A DNA stretch of 64,000 nt from Siderastrea radians (taxonomy: Eukaryota; Cnidaria; Anthozoa; Scleractinia; Rhizangiidae), in assembly GCA_964017195.1 (NCBI GenBank), contig OZ024888.1, forward strand, positions 12,471,701 through 12,535,700. Direction: 5' to 3'. Under the pieces are notes generated by a model. The model saw only the letters and a program-made list of their open reading frames with translations, was not told where the DNA came from and ran no database searches. The first letter of the stretch is position 1. Every line of letters starts with the position of its first letter. Shown in pieces: positions 48,112-59,524 of this stretch. A program made the translations under genes and the position numbers.

Positions 48112-48290
48112 CAGAGAATTGCTCTTAAATGTGAAGAAGATCATCGCAGTTATAGACGCAACTTTTGCAGTTGCGAAATGAGGGCTTGAAAAACTTCAGG
48201 CATGTACGAGATTCGAACCCTTGATCTCTGCGATACCGTGCAGCGCTCTAACCAACTGAGCTCAGACAAGCCAACTGGGAGCTGGTCATT
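48112..48290 (-). mobile_element. tRNA-derived SINE, minus copy, unit 3
   Basis: Minus strand GAGCTCAGTTGGTTAGAGCG, GGTATCGCAGAGATC and GGGTTCGAATC with the SINE body. Equivalent of 30985-31158. The adjacent plus-strand body starts at 48291 and is cut by the 6.3-kb element at 48361, resuming at 54654. Confidence 0.7.
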
Positions 48291-49440
48291 TTTTCGGGCT
48301 TTCATTTCGCAACTTCACAAGTTGCGTCTGTAACTGCTGCGATGATTTTCTTCACATTTAAGAGGCATTCCGTGTTAACACCGACCGGTCGATTTTCGAT
48401 GGAAAATAGATTTCTTTCATTTTCTGTGCAGAAGTACAACATTATAAGTAAAGTACAAAAATCGCATTTGTTTGGCTTCATTTGATTTTCTACTTGTTTT
48501 AGGCCGATAGTTCCGATGCGACCTCTGAACAAGGAAATCCTTCGACCGGAACCCCGATTTTAACACTAAACTCGAGATAGCATAAAACAACACAGAGTTT
48601 CCAAAAGCAGCTTATATTTACTCCATACATTAAATAGGCCATGTTTATTATTTTCACTGCTAAAGTAACTTGTTCTATGTTGTAGAAATTTTGTTAGAAT
48701 TTTTTTAGTACACCGACCTACAGACATCACGAACGCCATTGATAAGGTGCCTCCATTAAAATCAAGATTTCTTAAAAGTGGGACCTGACCTACAGTTAAT
48801 TCTCTGATCAGACAATAGATCAAGGTCTGGTCTAAAAGTAACTATAATAAAATTTGTCGGCACTCATCATATGGTTATGGAAAAACCTAAACAAAATTAA
48901 CAAAAACTGCAATATTCACAACTTGACTTAATATAACTCCGTCAATTCAAAGACATTTTGATTTACCTACATTACAACTGAAAGCATTTTAAACCCAAGG
49001 CGTATTCAAAAATAGATCATAAAACAGTTTTCGAACATAACTGGATCAATGTTACCTGAATTTCCTCGGAATTCTTCCGAGCTTTTCGAAGTTCATTTGT
49101 TGTCACGCAATACTCTTCATGTGGTACAGCGGCAAACGGATTGCTGCTTGAAAAGGCCAAAGGTTCATTGACATGGAGTCGTGGAAGACATAAATACAAT
49201 AACCTTGTCTTCACCAGCTTTTTTTCCAGAGTACTGCGTTCAGTAAGTGAGGTCCAAGATGACTGCCGTGTACGGAAGCCAAAGTACTCCTCGAGTGTTG
49301 ATGGTTGTTTCGACACTTAAAGCAAAACACCTAACGCTATTCTTCCTTCAGTGGCTGTTACAACGGTCTACAAAAAAAGAAAACCATTCTAACAATACAA
49401 ACAGTTAAGTACTTTGAACAAATTGGCCACTTTACCTTCG

Positions 49441-51660
49441 TAAAATTGTAGATACTCAAGGGAGTAATGTTATTGTTAAGTCCGCTGTGCAGACATTAGT
49501 AGGGCGCGCGGACGCATTTACCCCTAATAAAGTTAAGGGGACATTTTATATCTTAAAGGGGAAGTGGGGAAACAGGATTATTTTGGTCAGTTCCAGCCCC
49601 CTTTTTAATAAACAAATTGGCATAAGCGGGATGGTAGCCTGCGAGAGGTTGCTCGCAGGCTAGCAGGATGGCTGCCATTTTTTCGGAAAGACCATTTGTC
49701 CATCAAACTGCTTTATTCAAGTATTTCAGATGTCCATAGCTGTGTTCACTTGTTTGTCATGTGAACATCCCCCTTGAGGCCACGTTTTGTGGCATGTCCC
49801 CCCTCCCTATCCACTACCTTCCTGTCCGAGTAGCAGTTCTTCCCTGGTTTTTCTCTCAGGCTTCACCAGAATCAACAATGGACCCTGAAAACAATACAGC
49901 TGCGTGATACCAAGGTCCAATGAAATTAGAGGTTGTTAAGACCTGCGTGGTATCTGCTAGAAACCCAAGAAACAAGAGTTTTCCTCAGATAAGATGAAGT
50001 AGGTAGGGAGTTTATACAGTAGACACATCAGTTAGAGCTTCGGAAGAACTGGAATAAAGATCTGAACTGTGACCTTTCGGAGCCATCAAGGGTGCAATCT
50101 TTTGCCTAGTAGGATCTGCAATTCAAAGGTACTAAAACGAAGGCAATGGATTATTATTAGCTGGTCATTAATGGTGGTACTGATGGAAGATAGTCAACAA
50201 ACTGCATTGTTCGTAGCCTGTTCCAGGCTGCGAGAGAGCAGGAAAAGTGAATAAGGAAACGAGCACCAAAAACGCGTCAAATTTCTACAACTTAAAATTC
50301 GCCGTGGGAATGACAATTTGAAATAAAAATAGCTGAATTTGAAACAAAAATAGCTGTTCTATTAGCCAGCTTAAACAAGACGAAACCATGCAGAGGTTTC
50401 ACAGCGATATCAATTAGTTATAAAGTGGCCGCTCGAGAAACTTTGCCTGCACTCTCAGTAGCTGAATCCAGGCTGTTAAAATAACCATGTTTGTATCCAT
50501 AAAAGGGAGGCAGTTGATTAAGACAAATTTGCGCTATGACAAATTCGTTCGTGGAATACATTGAGACTACTTATGCATTTTTTGCAACCGGTCTCAAAGG
50601 GTCAAGGGCGATGATATTTCTCTCACTTGACGGCAGAGAGGCGTAGACGCGGGATTTGGAAATGAAATCTCCCTCAAATACGCGCTAGGCGAAAGAAGAG
50701 GTGCCCTGACTATCAAGTCAGCTTTCGATTACTCTCGCGCACTTTCGTGGAGCGTTGGGCCTCAAACCTGTCTACTACTAGCCAGCCGACCGCAAAACTG
50801 CCGTCAGCCACGGGACGATGCCACTGTCCCCGGTGTTGGGTGGCCCTCCTTATTGTTTTGGGTGATGGAAGAAAGTCTTTGTTTAGGACCCTATATTATG
50901 GACAGACATGGTCTTCCGGTGTCCGACCGTCTTGTTCTTGTTAGTGTATCGTTAAGATAAGGCGAAAGGGGAGGACTTGACCGACCTGGTTAAAGACCTT
51001 ATCATTGCAAACAAAATCTAGCTGCATGAACATTATGCCATAGCAGCTTTCAGCAAAACTGTTTAGGTCATCTCTTGTCGTCAAGATCCCATCTGTCATC
51101 TTCCAAAACTACCACCGAAAAAAAAAGGGACATCAATATTTCCCACTACAAAGGTACAACCGTCACTGACCGTGGCCAATTAGTTTAGAGAAACTTCACT
51201 TTTTGGTATCCTCTTCGTAATCAATATGTAAAAATAGGTTATAACATAGCACCACCAAAGGAACTAAGAGAAGCCTTTCCCCGCACCTCCTAAACAATGC
51301 TGAAGTACGAAACTGTACAAGTTATCCGAGATGTGTTGGATTCCTTGTTTAAGGAGATTGGAGGCAGTGTATTTTGTTGACGTTGTAATAGATTTAATCC
51401 TCAGTGTACCAAACGTTCTGGTCACGATTTTAATTCAAGAAACATCTATGTGTATAGTCTGATCTCCACTACTACCCCATGAGGCTAGGGCTCCTGCTCA
51501 TGCAGGCTCATTACAGTTTGGGGAGCAGAAGTCTACGTGTAAGGTAAGTTGGAGCACGCCGCTTTGCGAGAAACACCGCTGAGGTTTAGTGGTTCACAGT
51601 AGAGAAGAGTATACAACATATTTACAAAACTTTTGTTTCCCTGCGTGATTATTTTACGTC
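49441..51660. other. Interior of the 6.3-kb element, left part
   Basis: No domain recognised in the short frames. A perfect small hairpin AGCCTGCGAG...CTCGCAGGCT lies at 49634-49660. The words around it (TGCGAGAGGTTGCTCGCAGG) recall the GCGAGCAGTGG ends of the Mutator-like elements. Confidence 0.4.
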
Positions 51661-51665
51661 TTTAT

Positions 51666-52107
51666 AGAGCGTTTTCATATGACATCACGGCGGCCATATT
51701 GGTGTACCAAAAACAATGAAACGGCGGCCATATTGGTGTACCAAACCAATCCTGTGGTAGCTGAAGTCCTTTCTTAAGGCCCAGTAATACGGGCAACATT
51801 TTCGTGCAACTTGTCGCGCAACAATGTTGCCGTTGCAAGTTAAGATTGTTTGTTGTGCGTATTACCACCTTCTCGCGCAACAAATATTCATGTTGCAGAA
51901 AGTAGACGTCGCTTTTACTTTCTGCAACATGAAAATTTGTTGCGCGAGAAGGTGGTAATACGCGCAACAAACAATCTCAACTTGCAACGGCAACATTGTT
52001 GCGCGACAAGTTGCACGAAATGCTGCCCGTATTACTAGGCCTTTACGTAATTACTTCATTTTGTTCCAATAGATTTACATAGTGCTAGTCACGTGAGTGA
52101 AAACGCT
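51666..52107. mobile_element. TA-flanked MITE (GAGCGTTTTCA termini) with nested palindrome
   Basis: Ends TAGAGCGTTTTCA and TGAAAACGCTCTA, with TA on both sides, as in Tc1/mariner-derived MITEs. The ends resemble the MITE at 62480-62761 (GAGCGGTTTTCA). Most of its interior is the palindrome 51780-52041. Confidence 0.75.
51780..52041. repeat. 262-bp near-perfect palindrome
   Basis: Outer ends GGCCCAGTAATACGGGCAAC and GTATTACTAGGCC (with TGCTGCCC inside). Inner arms include CAACTTGTCGCGCAACAATG, TTGTGCGTATTACCACCTTC and TGCAGAAAGTA around a short centre GACGTCGCTTT. Flanks TTAA at left and TTTA at right suggest it may itself be a TTAA foldback element. It would form one long hairpin. Confidence 0.85.
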
Positions 52108-52303
52108 CTATCCCCGAAGAAATTCGACAGGCCGGACTGGTTTTGAAGCAATAAGAAATGGAATAACCTTGTTAACATGTTTAACTTTGGACCATAGGCC
52201 AAAAGTATGATTTTACTGCGTCCAAATCCCGCCCAAAATGCGGCTGCCAATTTTATCTCAGTACTTATGGTCAGCGGTCTATACATAACATGAACATACT
52301 TGC

Positions 52304-53492
52304 GACAGAGCTGAATAACGCACTGCGCATGTTCGTTACGTCACTATTCTCCTCCATTCTCGTCCCCGAGCTGCGATCCTTTCGGCCAGCGCCACGGATC
52401 ACAGCTCTTGGATTGTGGAAAATTTGTGTTCGAAACGGACAATAAAGTGTTGAATATTTTGTTCTTAATGCCGATTTAGAGCTGGGAGATGTTAAAAGAA
52501 GAATTCGGTGTCTTTGGCGATATCATTAAGGTAAGTAAAGTTTTCGTTCAATAGAAATTGTGGTTGAAAAGCTTTTTATTTAAAGCTGATTGCAGCAACG
52601 AAGTGTCGTAAAGCGGCTGTGTCACGGTTCATAAAGATACCTTATTCTCTTACAATGAACTTTTAAAATTTTATAATTGGAAATTTTTAAACTTGTAATG
52701 AAGCAAGTTGAAAGTTACACTACTACAAACATGTGCTTAATTTTGATTCAACTAACACCGACCATAATTTTTGTTCAATGGCGGTGTTGCTCCATAAAAA
52801 CCAAAACCTTAATTTAAGATGTTTCTATTGAACGAAAGCTTTACTTACCTCAGTGATAATAATGTTATTGGAATTTTTGACAGTTTACTCTTGTCTGAAG
52901 CGGTGCCATGCATATGACACGAACACCTGTTGTTTTCTTTCTCGAGTTGTTTTCTGTGGCGCTGAGAAGCGAGCAATTCAGCATTTACTTGACCAACCCG
53001 ACAAAGTCTAGCCTGAGTAGCAGGCTTTCTGGGAGAAAGTCGTTATAAATCGCCTTGGAATTCACTTGCCCGTGGACTTCCACATTTGAAACAATTTTCT
53101 TGGGCCGACGCGAAAACAGAGGAAAAAATAAAAGTCCCACAACCAATGAAACACCACTTGTACTCTTCCGCGATAAAATAAAGCGACTGGGGCATGTAAG
53201 CACAATTCGTAAAATCTCGTTTAAGCCAAAATTTCACAATTTTACCGATGAAAACAAACTTTTTTCAAACTAAAATAAGATACAGTATGGTATTGGCTGT
53301 CCAAAAACACACAGTCTTTTCTTAACAACGCAATACTGTGCTTAACCAACGGGTTTGTTTACCGTACGGGAAAATCCCACAAATACCGGCCATTTTAAAT
53401 AGCCCGCCAGGCCTGCCAAGTCGCCAAGTCGGGTTCGCGCGCGGTCGCCCGCGCTTCGCACCGCTGACCGATCATCGTTATTCAGCTCTGTC
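52304..53492. mobile_element. 1.19-kb Mutator-like MITE, 9-bp target duplication
   Basis: Ends GACAGAGCTGAATAACG and its exact complement CGTTATTCAGCTCTGTC (17 bp). Flanks are the perfect direct repeat CATACTTGC at 52295-52303 and 53493-53501. Inside is another inverted pair: GGTAAGTAAAGTTTTCGTTC near 52530 and GAACGAAAGCTTTACTTACC near 52840. It is non-coding. Confidence 0.85.
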
Positions 53493-54744
53493 CATACTTG
53501 CTTTTCTCACTTGAAACAGTCGTTGCACGTGAGGGATTTTCACCGATTGCACGAAGATAAAGTGGCCAATTTGTTCAAAGTACTTAACTGTTTGTATTGT
53601 TAGAATGGTTTTCTTTTTTTGTAGACCGTTGTAACAGCCACTGAAGGAAGAATAGCGTTAGGTGTTTTGCTTTAAGTGTCGAAACAACCATCAACACTCG
53701 AGGAGTACTTTGGCTTCCGTACACGGCAGTCATCTTGGACCTCACTTACTGAACGCAGTACTCTGGAAAAAAAGCTGGTGAAGACAAGGTTATTGTATTT
53801 ATGTCTTCCATGACTCCATGACAATGAACTTTTGGCCTTTTCAAGCGGCAATCCGTATGCTGCTGTACCACATGTAGAGTATTGCGTGACAACAAACTGG
53901 CCGTTAACGCTCATCGATGTAAACTTCGAAAAGCTCGGAAGAATTCCGAGGTAATTCAGGTAAAATTGATCCAGTTATGCTCGAAAACTGTTTTATGGTC
54001 TATTTTTGAATATGCCTTGGGTTTAAAATGATTTCAGTTGTAACTTAAATCAAAATGTCTTTGAATTGACGGAGATATATTAAGTCAAGTTGTGAATGTT
54101 GCAGTTTTTGTTAATTTTGTTTAGGTTTTTCCATAACCTTATGATGAGTGCCGACAAATTTTATTATAGTTACTTTTAGACCAGACCTAGATTTATTGTC
54201 TGATCAGAGAATGAACTGTAGGTCAGGTCCCACTTTTAAGAAATCTTGATTTTAATGGAGGCACCTTATCAATGGCGTTCGTGATGTCTGTAGGTCGGTG
54301 TACTAAAAAAATTCTAGCAGAATTCCTATAAGACAGAACAAGTTGCTTTAGCAGTAAAAATAATAAGCAAAGCCTATTTAAGGTATGGAGTAAATATAAG
54401 CTGCTTTTGGCTACTCTGTCTTGTTTTATGCTATCTCGAGATTAGTGTTAAAGTCGGGGTTCCGGTCGAAGGATTTCCTTGTTCAGAGGTCGCATCGGAA
54501 CTATCGGCCTAAAACAGGTAGAAAATCAAATGAAGCCAAACAAATGCGATTTTTGTACTTTACTTATAATGTTGTACTTCTGCACAGAAAATGAAAGAAA
54601 TCTATTTTCCATCGAAAATCGATCGGTCGGTTTTTACACGGAATGCCTCTTAATTCTTCATCCCGCAGTTCTAATATATGATATTCTTGTATTTATTATT
54701 TCACCTGCATTTTCACGGGTTTCTAACGAACCGACTAAATGACC

Positions 54745-54926
54745 AGCTTCCAGTTGGCATGTTAGCTCAATTGGTTAGAGCGCTGCACCGGTATCGCAGA
54801 CGTCAAGGGTTCGAATCCTGTACAAACCTGAATTTTTTCAGGCTTTCATTTCGCAACTGCGCAAGTTGCGTCTGTAACTGCGATGATCTCCTTCACATTT
54901 AACTCTTCATCCCGCAGTCTATTTAA
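54745..54926 (+). mobile_element. tRNA-derived SINE, plus copy, unit 3
   Basis: Head ATGTTAGCTCAATTGGTTAG, arm CTGCACCGGTATCGCAG, B box GGTTCGAATCC, body TTTCGCAACTGCGCAAGTTG. The 3' end (CGCAGTCTA) is interrupted at about 54927 by the hairpin element. Confidence 0.75.
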
Positions 54927-55221
54927 CAATTAGATTATGAGCTCGAGATTTCTATCGCGTGATAGTTGATGAGGCCGAAAGCCGAATCAACTATCACGCA
55001 TAGAAATCGAGAGCGAATAATCTAATTGTTTTAGTATAAATCTCGATTAATATTCCACTAAAGTGAAAAGTTTTACATCATTGCACTGTTATTTTGAAGT
55101 ATAAGACTGTGCCTGCCGCTCACCTTTTCGCTACTCACTATCTATCACGGAATAGATAGCGAGTAGGGTAGCCAATCAGATTGCAGCATTTATGATAGAA
55201 CGCTAGTAGATTTATACTAAG
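54927..55221. mobile_element. Hairpin element(s) inserted in the SINE 3' end
   Basis: A near-palindrome at 54927-55030: AACAATTAGATTATGAGCTC, then GAGATTTCTATCGCGTGATA, with complements reversed around ATGAGGCCGAAAGCCGAA. It is followed by a second inverted pair, TTAGTATAAATCT (55031) and AGATTTATACTAA (about 55208). Units 1 and 2 lack it (CAGTCTAATATATGATATTC). Confidence 0.65.
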
Positions 55222-55235
55222 ATATGATATTCATA

Positions 55236-55704
55236 CCGTGTGGCACCAAATTTTTGCGGGAGTTTAATTTTGCGAATGGGCGATTTTTTGTGTTTTGCGG
55301 GAACAAATTTTTGCGATTGGAAAAGACTAGTTTTGCTTGCTGGGAATTAATTTTTGCGATTTTCTGGAAGTCGCGTTCAAACGGAACTGATATCATTGTT
55401 TTATCTGCAATCGAAATACAGATAAAACAACATGGGAATGTAAGACAGATTAATCAATGTCACTCTATTGCACTATAATGGGTCGACAATAACTAGGGTA
55501 CCACTTGATGTATTATCCACCGAGTTATCTGTGGCATTTTCCCCTTTAAACCAGTATTTTTGTATATAATTTCTACAATGGAATAAATTTTTCCGGAAAA
55601 AGAATTTGCGGTAATTTTATTTTGAGGGAATTTTTTTTTGCGGATCGCGAAGCCGCCGCAAAAATCGCAAAAATTAGAACCCGCAAAAATTTAGTGTTAC
55701 ACGG
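55236..55704. mobile_element. TA-flanked MITE (CCGTGTGGCACCAAATTTTT termini)
   Basis: A 469-bp element with TA at 55234-55235 and 55705-55706. Ends CCGTGTGGCACCAAATTTTT and the complement of AAAAATTTAGTGTTACACGG. The interior is full of TTTTTGCG and CGCAAAAA words. Units 1 and 2 have the empty site ATTCATATATTTC. Confidence 0.85.
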
Positions 55705-55895
55705 TATATTCATTATTTCAATAATTATACTATTGATAACTTTTATTAGTTTAGGATGAGTGGACGAATGTAGAGACTAGCATAAATGAAAGCTCCTAAT
55801 TGTAACATACTCCACGGCAACAATCACCGAGATCATCCCCGAAGGCTTTTACCCGGCGGTTTGGAGCTATGGGAGGCAGTATCATCGATCCAATC

Positions 55896-57089
55896 TAGGG
55901 CTGAAACGATATACCGATGCATCGGTGAACTGCGATATTTTTTTCTAAACGTCTCTTAAAATGAAGTCATATGTTGAGCCCTATTTTGCCTACGCTATCC
56001 CTAGAGATATCTTCACTGAACATGCACTAATTTCCTCTTTGAATGGTAGGCCCGTTAAAAAGTATTCCGCAGTTAAAATGCGCCAACAACAATAATTCTA
56101 GCTTCCCGTAACGCGTTACATCACATGTGCTTCCAGAGCAGTTGTTTTCGGCGAAAAAGCGCATTTGAGTAAAGCAAACTTAAATACCCACAAGAAGGAC
56201 AGTTTTCTGAAGGAACTGTAGTGCTATATGAAATAAGCTAGGTATGTGGTTTCTTTTACAATCGGTTTTTAATTTACATCGGGTTACCATTGTAACCCGT
56301 GGACTTGCTAAAAAGTTATCTGGTTATATCTATTATCAAATTTCGACGGGTTACATTGGTAAACCGTAAACACGCGCCGCAATTGTCCTCAGCTCTTTGA
56401 TTATTATGTTCAGATCGTAATAGAAATAAATCACTTTGTTTATTTTATGAGACTGTTGTAAAAAAAAGATACTGCGCTGTTATGAAAAAAAGCGTTAGGA
56501 ATAATTTGAGATGGATTTTAGTGTCTGTTGATGTATATATATGGCGCCTCCATTAAGTCCGGAATTTTTCAAGCCGTCTAAAGCCGGTGATACTATTTGA
56601 TTTAGGTGCTGTGCATATCTTATTTTAGAATTTCTAAACTCTCCTTTTCTTGCCAGTTCGCATCACATCAAATAACAAGCGTTTTCGATTGGCTCAAGGC
56701 TTGGTCGTCTAGCAAAAGGGTTTAACGCAGCTGTAGGGAATGATTTCGGTGTCCTCTCTTACACCGGTACATTTTGGTCTGTGGCCAATGCCGCTAATCT
56801 GTGTTGTAGACGTAACGAAAGGTTTGGCTTCTCCTCTCTCCATTTTTGGATAGCTTAAGAGCCGTCTGAAACACCATGCAACTTTTCCCAACCATATATA
56901 CTTAACAATTTTCAAGAAGTAATTATGGGTGTAAAAATCTGTATGCCGTGACACGTAATTCAAGTCTTTTCCGTTCGATACAGGTTGTAGTTTTGTCGTG
57001 GACAGTAATGTATCGTATCGTGTATCGTATCGTGGCCCATGTATCTAGATCTGAATCGTATCGTGGGAAAAAGTATCGTTGCAGCCCTA
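55896..57089. mobile_element. hAT-like element, unit 3, longer form
   Basis: Same ends (TAGGGCTGAAACGA, GTATCGTTGCAGCCCTA) and same site as the 338-bp MITEs in units 1 and 2, but 1,194 bp long. It shares about 40 bp at the left and about 100 bp at the right. The roughly 1-kb middle is unrelated to the short form and has no recognised transposase. It is either a longer parent form or a short form with a later insertion. Confidence 0.7.
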
Positions 57090-57121
57090 ATCCAACCCAA
57101 CAGTTGTATCACCTGAATAGA

Positions 57122-57607
57122 GAAGGCAGTGTCTAGATACCCGGCGGCCGGGTAAGGATGTTTCAAGAATAAATACCGTGGAGTCTGGCATATTCTAAGG
57201 GTTTGAAAATATTCGATGTTTGTTTAGAATTGCCAAGCGGGTCAGAAAAGTATTTTGTTTTTGTAGTTGACGAGTTTTCCGAGCTTGTGTATACTAGAAA
57301 ATCGCGATATTTGCGACACTTTGAATTATGTGACTAGACCTGCCAGTCAGAAGCGCGCAGAATTTTGGACAGAATATCTCATTCAAACGTCCTTGGAGTA
57401 TTCAAAGTTTATTAAGAATTACCAAGCGATTCAAAAGACTAATTTTGCATTGTAGTTGACGAATTTTCTGAGCTTGTACATACTATAAAATCGCTATGTT
57501 CACGACACTTGGCCTGAACTCTAAACAAATATTGAATACTTTCAGAACGATAGAATAAGCCCTTCCGTCGAAATCTTTCCTTCTGGATATCTATAGACAC
57601 TACCTCC
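57122..57607. mobile_element. Foldback element, family GGCAGTGTCTAGATACC, copy 4
   Basis: Left AAGGCAGTGTCTAGATACCC, right ATCTATAGACACTACCTCC. Shorter than the unit 1/2 copies because it lacks the tandem partial copy of the left arm and some right-arm bases. Confidence 0.6.
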
Positions 57608-57860
57608 TTTTAAAGGTCAGGTTACCAGGTCAGTTTTTATGTTTTATTTCCTTTTATTTTATTTTGGCTTTCCAAAAAAATAAAGCCAACATCATGCAAA
57701 AATCCATTAACTGAACCTAAACATAAATACGAGTTTTTAACTTTGCTCGGTTTGTGTCGAATTTCCCTTGTTTTTTATTTCCTCTCTCTAGTTTTACGTA
57801 TTTCCTCCATTTTTCTTCATTAATTATAAATAAACTGTTTCCTGGCGTAGTTTTTAGAAA

Positions 57861-58270
57861 TCTTATTTTATTAGCTTCGCCATCTAAGAAAACAAAGAGA
57901 AGAACAAGAAAAGGAAGTTAAATAAATTACTTATAAAACTAACACAATAAACAAAGCAAAACACCGAACTCGAATAAATTAAACACGGCAGGGTAGCCAC
58001 AACAGCGAGTAGTCAATTACTGTGGGTACGATTTAAATAAAAAAAAAAACATTAAAATAAGCTAAGATGAAGAGACACTTAACGACAACATGTTACAGGA
58101 CGAACAAGGCTACAAGAACGGTTACATTTAACAGATATGGTTTTAAAAGTACGGGGGTTGTCAAAGTCGTAATTACCTAAAGCAGCAAAATAGTATTTTA
58201 ACATTACAGATTTAAAAGAAGAAAGGTTGTCCATATTCAAGTTCAGTTTGTCGGCTAAAGTTTACCCTTA
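57861..58270 (-). pseudogene. LINE 3'-end fragment (probable)
   Basis: About 410 bp present only in unit 3, 3' of E2. The minus strand reads DKLNLNMDNLSSFKSV, MLKYYFAALGNYDFDNPRTF and KTISVKCNRSCSLVRPV before a stop, then an A/T-rich tail. The YY--AL-N-FD---P-TF pattern resembles C-terminal ends of cnidarian LINE proteins. Clade not assigned. Confidence 0.4.
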
Positions 58271-58334
58271 TATTTCCCATAGATCTTAGAACACTTATTA
58301 CTGTACCTTAAAACAAATTGCTCAATCTGGTAAT

Positions 58335-58678
58335 TTAACTGTTCCACATATTTCTAATAAGTTGGTCCTTTTGATTACACCGACCCTTCTTCATCCAATG
58401 TTCTGTAAGATCGTCGTAAACCTTCCGTCTGGGTGGATTTTCAGGGCGAAAACCTTCACAGATATGACAAAATGAGGTCATGGATGATTCATCTACCTTG
58501 TATTTCAGTCTCCATTTGAAGTACTCGTTATAAGCAGTACTGTTTTTGTCCAGATACTGAAGATATTCTGCTAGTTGTTTCACGGTTTTGAAGTCCATAA
58601 CATTGATATAGGAACCAGGAATAGCCAGCTTCGTATAGTTAGCACCTCCCAACACAACCGGGACAATTTTTTCGTCGC
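58335..58678 (-). CDS. Fucosyltransferase second exon, partner exon outside window (unit 3)
   Basis: An open GT10 second exon of 344 bases: acceptor CTG AAAAATAC in complement (TTTTTCAG), then GCGACGAAAAAATTGTCCCG. It encodes DEKIVPVVLGGANYTKLA, YINVMDFKTVKQLAEYL and FCHICEGFRPENPPRRK, then a stop. Phase and length equal the other E2 copies. No E1 lies between 58.7 and 64.0 kb on this strand, and 59.3-64 kb is a Harbinger transposon. Its E1 may lie beyond the window, making an intron over 5.3 kb, or may be lost. Confidence 0.75.
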
Positions 58679-58869
58679 CTGAAAAATACAGAAAATTGAT
58701 AGTTTGTTACGTAAGGGACCAAATCCCTTATACATGGGTCCCTTCCAAAAATATACACTTTAAAACCTTACGCGTCTAATTTTAACACCTGACCATCGTG
58801 CGTGGCTGTTTTAAGGGCAATTCCTGATTGATGGCTTTTAATGATTTTATGTAATTAACGAATATACCG

Positions 58870-59317
58870 TCCTGGCATACGAAGCTTGCGCCCGCGGTGC
58901 TAGCGGCAGTGAAAACCGAGTTTTCCTACGTCATCATCCCTCATCATAACATTGAGGACATTAGGTACATTGCGATATGGATTACATGATGTCACTTGCT
59001 AATTGTCCAGTTTTTCCAACTCGAGCCAGAGGGCAGGATCGGAAAGCATGCAGCGCAACGGGAGCGAGTTGCATAAAAGTTAACGTTAGACGAAACTTAT
59101 AACGCCAGACGTTCACTCCAGTCAAAGTCACTATTTTAACGTCCGTCATTAGCTGTAACGTCCAGTGTTAGCTTTTTGCAATGATAGATAGCCAACGAGG
59201 TGCGTAGCGGCGAGCTGGTTATAATTGTTCGATATCCAGCAAGTCCGAGTAGAATAATTGTTTTGTTAAGACCTCGACCACTATAGCTGTAATAAAATCA
59301 AGACAGAAAGAAAAAGA
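58870..59317. other. Anonymous flank between unit 3 and the Harbinger element
   Basis: Homology to the next-unit start (TAATTGATGGCTTTTAATGA-type words) runs from 58798 to about 58870 and then stops at CCGTCCTGGC. The rest has no recognised feature. Confidence 0.45.
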
Positions 59318-59524
59318 CCAGGCCCCGGTTCCTGGAAAGGCGATTAGCGCTAATCGAGGGTTAAATCTCGCTAATCGAGGATAAAAATTTATCCCTCGGT
59401 TAGATTCTGTTCCTGAAAGCACGATTAGCGTTAATCTGGGGATAAACGACGGGTTAAATTTAATCCACCTAGCGAGGTCGATTAACTCACTAATCGGGGG
59501 AAAACCGTGATCAAAACAAACAAA

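Larger units (their letters stand above)
48362..54649. mobile_element. 6.3-kb TTAA-flanked element with 1.08-kb inverted arms
   Basis: A 6,288-bp element between TTAA at 48358-48361 and 54650-54653. Ends are GAGGCATTCCGTG and CACGGAATGCCTC. Units 1 and 2 give the empty site (ACATTTAATTCTTCATC). The left arm 48362-49440 and right arm 53552-54649 are complementary at about 93-95 percent by eye. Each arm holds an open stretch, EEYFGFRTRQSSWTSL in the left arm, bounded by an acceptor-like TTTTTTTGTAG and a donor-like TTCAG/GTAAC. The 4.1-kb interior contains at least two younger elements and no recognisable transposase. Large non-autonomous element; family unknown. Confidence 0.87.

Noticed and set aside
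49017..49316. 99-residue open frame in the left arm of the 6.3-kb element, mirrored at 53672-53914
   Set aside because: It starts with GTG, has no recognised domain and is diverging between arms. Kept only as an exon-like observation, not called a gene.
59507..59524. Upstream start for the Harbinger transposase
   Set aside because: The codon is GTG; the next in-frame ATG (59525) opens MADLLFP and gives the usual family length.
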